This document shows, in pieces, positions 61,289 through 64,000 of a DNA stretch of 64,000 nucleotides; positions within the stretch are counted from its first letter, which is position 1, and each line of letters opens with the position of its first letter. The translations under genes were made by a program, and so were the position numbers. Origin of the DNA: Prochilodus magdalenae (lineage: Eukaryota; Chordata; Actinopteri; Characiformes; Prochilodontidae); assembly GCA_024036415.1 (NCBI GenBank), contig JAMWET010005032.1, forward strand, positions 310,001 to 374,000, in the 5' to 3' direction. Under the pieces are notes generated by a model. The model was not told where the DNA came from, made no database searches, and saw only the letters and a program-made list of their open reading frames with translations.

Positions 61289-61367
61289 CCTGCTCCTGCC
61301 ACACGATTTCACTGTGTATTCTTATGCCAAGGATGGCTCTCTCGTCACAGACAGGCCGAACATGAAG
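61289..61367 (+). CDS. Candidate 79-nt internal exon, product unknown
   Basis: A strong acceptor (a long T-rich tract ending TTTTTTCCCAG) and a consensus donor (AAG|GTAAGA) bound 79 bases. Entered in phase 2, as the PDE4 exon at 13391-13683 would require, the frame is open and reads LLLPHDFTVYSYAK, DGSLVTDRPNMK after the joining Arg codon (CG|C). About 70% of its third positions are G or C, like coding DNA. I do not recognise the sequence; it is not any PDE4 exon I know. It leaves in phase 0, so splicing it before the expected FEAENG exon (phase 2) would shift that frame. It may be a poison or cassette exon, an exon of another transcript, or a chance pair of splice signals. A second frame is open too, which weakens the coding case. 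Confidence 0.35.
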
Positions 61368-61853
61368 GTAAGAAACTCCTCTTCACCTGAGCCGGCTTGC
61401 TGGCCAGCCTGCGGCCTGTAGCGTCACTGGATAAGCAGCTGGTTTCTATATAGCATGAAAAAGAAGTTTTAGCCTGCGTCATCTGAGCTTCTCCTCAGCA
61501 CTGTGGAGGCTCACTCGTAACAGGCCCTGACAGCCCTGACACTGCTTGAACGATATGCCTTCATTTCTGGCAGCCTGTTTGAAGTTTGGATGCACCGATT
61601 TAGAGAAGAGCTGTTCTGTATGTAGTACACATTTTAGAATAATGGTCCTGAAATGATGCGTATGAAACTGCTACATAACTTTCTGTCCACTTTAGCTGTT
61701 TATTCTGGGTGAGCCAATGTTGGAAATGTGGGTTGAGGCCGATATCCCATACTTTTCCTGTACTTATCAATACATAGACATTTATTTATGTATTTATATA
61801 AATATGTATTTATTTATTTACGTTTATGAACTGGGCCTGTATTTAGCCGGTAT
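61368..61853. other. Intronic stretch after the candidate exon
   Basis: Begins with the donor GTAAGAAAC. A TTTATTTA-rich segment lies at 61775-61820. Nothing else was recognised. Confidence 0.45.
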
Positions 61854-62049
61854 TAGCATTACAGGCAGGGGAATTCCACCAAAATATGCAAAACCAAATC
61901 ATTTAGTTGTAGAAACATCCTTCAGGGTGGTTTGATGTGAAACCGTTAAGACGTTCAGGTCTGTTTCTCATCGCGACTCTCGCAAAACTGGCTCAGTAGG
62001 ACAGTCATTGGTTATTCTCTATTCAATATTGCATGTATTTATAAATTCT

Positions 62050-62260
62050 TGTCCTTTGTATTTTGCCTTTGTGCTTGGCTAGCCATGCAGTGTGGCCCAG
62101 AGGAGGATGGGTTCACTTTTTCAGTTTTGGTTTTGGTTCCTTTTGAGGTTTCTTCCTCTCAGGGATCTACTTCTTACCACCGCCGCCCTTGGTTTGCTCA
62201 CTGGGGGCTCGGACCCGGATTCTAAACTAGAAGCGTGCAGCTCCTGAAGAAAATGCTGAG
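62050..62260 (+). repeat. Common teleost repeat nested in the fold-back element
   Basis: CAGTGTGGCCCAGAGGAGGATGGGTTCAC, then GGTTCCTTTTGAGGTTTCTTCCTCTCAGGGA, TTCTTACCACCGCCGCCCTTGGTTTGCTCA is a frequent dispersed sequence in fish genomes. It has no counterpart in the right arm, so it probably inserted into the left arm after the element formed. Family not assigned. Confidence 0.55.
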
Positions 62261-63090
62261 TGAGCAGGCGGCATAAGCTAAGGTGCTGCTAAAAATGAAT
62301 GGGAGACTATGGGAGGAACGAGGGATGAATAAACAACACAGTCGGGGGTCAGTATGGGGGTCTGCCCTAAATGAGTACATGCAGTTTGGTGGCTGTAGGT
62401 TAATGAGATTAATAGGGTTTGAATGTAGGTGAAAGTAAATGGGACTCTATGGGAGGAAAGAATGACTGGGGGAGAATGATCCCATTCGCTCTTCATGGGG
62501 GCTTCCAAAAATGTGGAATTAAAGCAAGCATTCCCGTAATTGGAAAAGTGCCAGTGTCTCAACTGTGGGTCTTCTTCTTCTTCTTCACCTTCACCTTTAC
62601 CTTTGACAAAGAGAGATATTTTGTCCTCTAACTAGTCCTGCAGTTTTCTGATCCCCCCCCCTCCCATTGACTATGAATGGGCTGGAAAAGTACACACCCA
62701 TCTACTGCATCTCTACTCAGTCAACACTTCTCAGTTAGTCCCCCCCTTCCATTCTTCATTTTCCCCATAGACTTCCATTCATTACTGGCCTACCCTATTG
62801 CTTCCTTTAAACTACAGCTACCAAACTGCATGTACTCACTCAGGGCAGATCCCCAAACCGTAATCCACAGCCACACTGACTACCGATGACTGTCCTGGTG
62901 AGGCAGTCCTACGAGAGCATCGAAGAGAAGCAGACCTGAAAGTCTCAAACCACCGGGAATAATGTTTTTACAGCTAAATGATTCGGTTATGCATATTTCG
63001 GTGGAATTCCCCTGCCTGTAATGCTGACTCCTCCGTGTCGTTTTACTCATCCCTTGTTCCTCCCATAGACTCCTATTCATTTTTGCCTCC

Positions 63091-63110
63091 ACAAAAAAAA
63101 AAAAAAAAAA
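63091..63110. repeat. Poly(A) run
   Basis: About 19 A residues within the right-hand modules of the fold-back region. Possibly a slippage tract. Confidence 0.9.
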
Positions 63111-63215
63111 TTCATTACCCAACAGCCACCAAAAGTCATGTGCTCACTGAAGGGAGGTGTCCAAGCTCTTATACTGTTTATCCCTTTAGGTGTCGTTTAT
63201 CCATCCCTCGTTCCA

Positions 63216-63902
63216 TCTTACCACCAGCTGGCATCAAGCTTAGGTTGTGCAATCCCTCTGCATTTCCCCCAGGAACTGCACTACTCTAGTTTGTTTCTGG
63301 TTTGAGGGAGACATAGGAGTGTTGTAGGACGTTCCCCAAAGAAAACTTATTTATCAGAATTTTAATGGTGCCTCTGGGACGAAATGCTCTCTGGCTGGTC
63401 CCCTCGAACTGTAGCCACACGCCCCAACTATGCCTCTGATATTAACATAGTTAGACTGTGATGATGGCATGAGTTGACACCTTGTTGCAACACGTGTGTC
63501 GTTTTCTGGACCTGTTCCTGCAGCTATTAGCGTGTGGGCTTCCAGCATGTGGGATAGCACTTCAGGCCCAGCACTGAGAGTGAGGTAGTGCAGTGGTGCG
63601 GTTCACGGAAGAGAGGAATTAGTCAGACTTACAGGAATTCATGCTAAAAACTGCTATGGGAGGAGAGAAGGAGAGAGAGGGGGGAAAAAGGGCTCCAGCA
63701 TTTTGTATATGGGATTGTGGCATTAGATTAATGACTAAGGGGAAGAGAAGGGAACGGAAGGAAAGGATGGCTTGACTGTTTGAGCATAAACAGAGAGAAA
63801 CTGATGGTGCTGTTGAAGGTGGTGTAACAGGAGATCGTGGCTGATTGGCTTCACACAGCCCAGATTTCTCCCAACAGTGAAAGCTGCATCATTATTCTAC
63901 AG
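63216..63902. other. Stretch before the window end, nothing recognised
   Basis: Includes a purine-rich patch (63658-63690, GGAGAGAAGGAGAGAGAGGGGGG) and no clear exon. The last bases (ATTATTCTACAG) resemble a splice acceptor. Confidence 0.45.
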
Positions 63903-64000
63903 TTGAGTCAACAGCGCGATGGACGCCAAGCCCGTCCTACTGACCTCCTCTCCTCACGCAACAGCAATAACTCCCAGCTGGCTCAGCCTCGCAGTGTAGC
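63903..64000 (+). CDS. Weak candidate exon running off the window end
   Basis: After TTATTCTACAG (63892-63902) one frame stays open for 32 codons to the window end, reading LSQQRDGRQARPT and then DLLSSRNSNNSQLAQPRS. The composition (Gln, Arg, Ser, Asn, many C/G third bases) is plausible for coding DNA. Entered in phase 0 it would follow the candidate exon at 61289-61367. I do not recognise the protein. A 32-codon open frame is common by chance and the acceptor is only moderate. Confidence 0.18.
   Translation, partial: MSQQRDGRQARPTDLLSSRNSNNSQLAQPRSV

Larger units (their letters stand above)
61854..63215. mobile_element. Fold-back element with long inverted arms and internal modules
   Basis: The left arm (about 61854-62013) and right arm (about 62877-63028) are reverse complements over some 155 bp. 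AGCATTACAGGCAGGGGAATTCCACC and GGACAGTCATTGGT on the left match the reversed right arm. Inside and just outside, shorter modules recur in both orientations: GACTATGGGAGGAACGAGGGATGA (62306) against its reverse near 63040-63065 and 63190-63207, and GAGTACATGCAGTTTGGTGGCTGTAG (62374) against reverse copies near 62812-62838 and 63122-63148. No transposase is present. This looks like a complex non-autonomous palindromic element. Boundaries beyond the arms are approximate. Confidence 0.6.

Noticed and set aside
1..64000. tRNA, rRNA or snRNA genes
   Set aside because: I found no segment with convincing tRNA A/B boxes plus cloverleaf or recognisable rRNA/snRNA words. A covariance-model scan would be needed to be sure.

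Overview
The window looks like nuclear DNA from a teleost fish. It has long non-coding stretches, GT-AG splice signals, a CpG-rich promoter region, many short tandem repeats and the remains of at least seven Tc1/mariner transposons of the kinds common in fish. No operons, ribosome binding sites or bacterial genes are visible. The species cannot be read from the sequence.

One gene is recognised with confidence. An exon at 13391-13683 (+) encodes the N-terminus of a long-form cAMP phosphodiesterase of the PDE4 family, closest to the PDE4A4/5 isoform. It ends in a clean splice donor. A GC/CpG-rich region with GA-rich tracts and a short upstream ORF lies before it. No other known PDE4 exon (UCR1, UCR2, catalytic domain) is present, so from 13684 onward the window is probably the first intron of this gene. 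A second, unassigned candidate exon with strong splice signals is at 61289-61367, and a weak third candidate runs off the end from 63903.

Layout. 1-12.2 kb is upstream sequence with three Tc1-like relics. 12.2-13.7 kb is the promoter, 5' leader and first coding exon. 13.7-47 kb is intronic sequence with MITE-like elements, Tc1 relics, a retroelement 3'-end fragment, a compact TATA-driven transcription-unit candidate at 37.54-38.28 kb and a 77-nt miRNA-like hairpin at 39.96 kb. 47.4-61.0 kb is crowded with tandem arrays: a GATA/GATG microsatellite, a 31-bp minisatellite (about 2.1 kb), an AT-rich array of about 120-bp units, a 40-bp minisatellite (about 1.36 kb) and a 33/43-bp minisatellite (about 1.4 kb plus decayed edges). 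61.85-63.2 kb is a fold-back element carrying a nested repeat.

The most unusual items are the 31-bp array, nearly every unit of which carries a CCAAT-box (NF-Y type) core; the 33/43-bp array, whose shorter unit looks like a deletion between two GTGATG repeats; the intronic TATA-ORF-AATAAA unit; and the unassigned 79-nt exon, which would shift the PDE4 frame if spliced in. Most long ORFs in the window come from tandem repeats without stop codons and are not genes.
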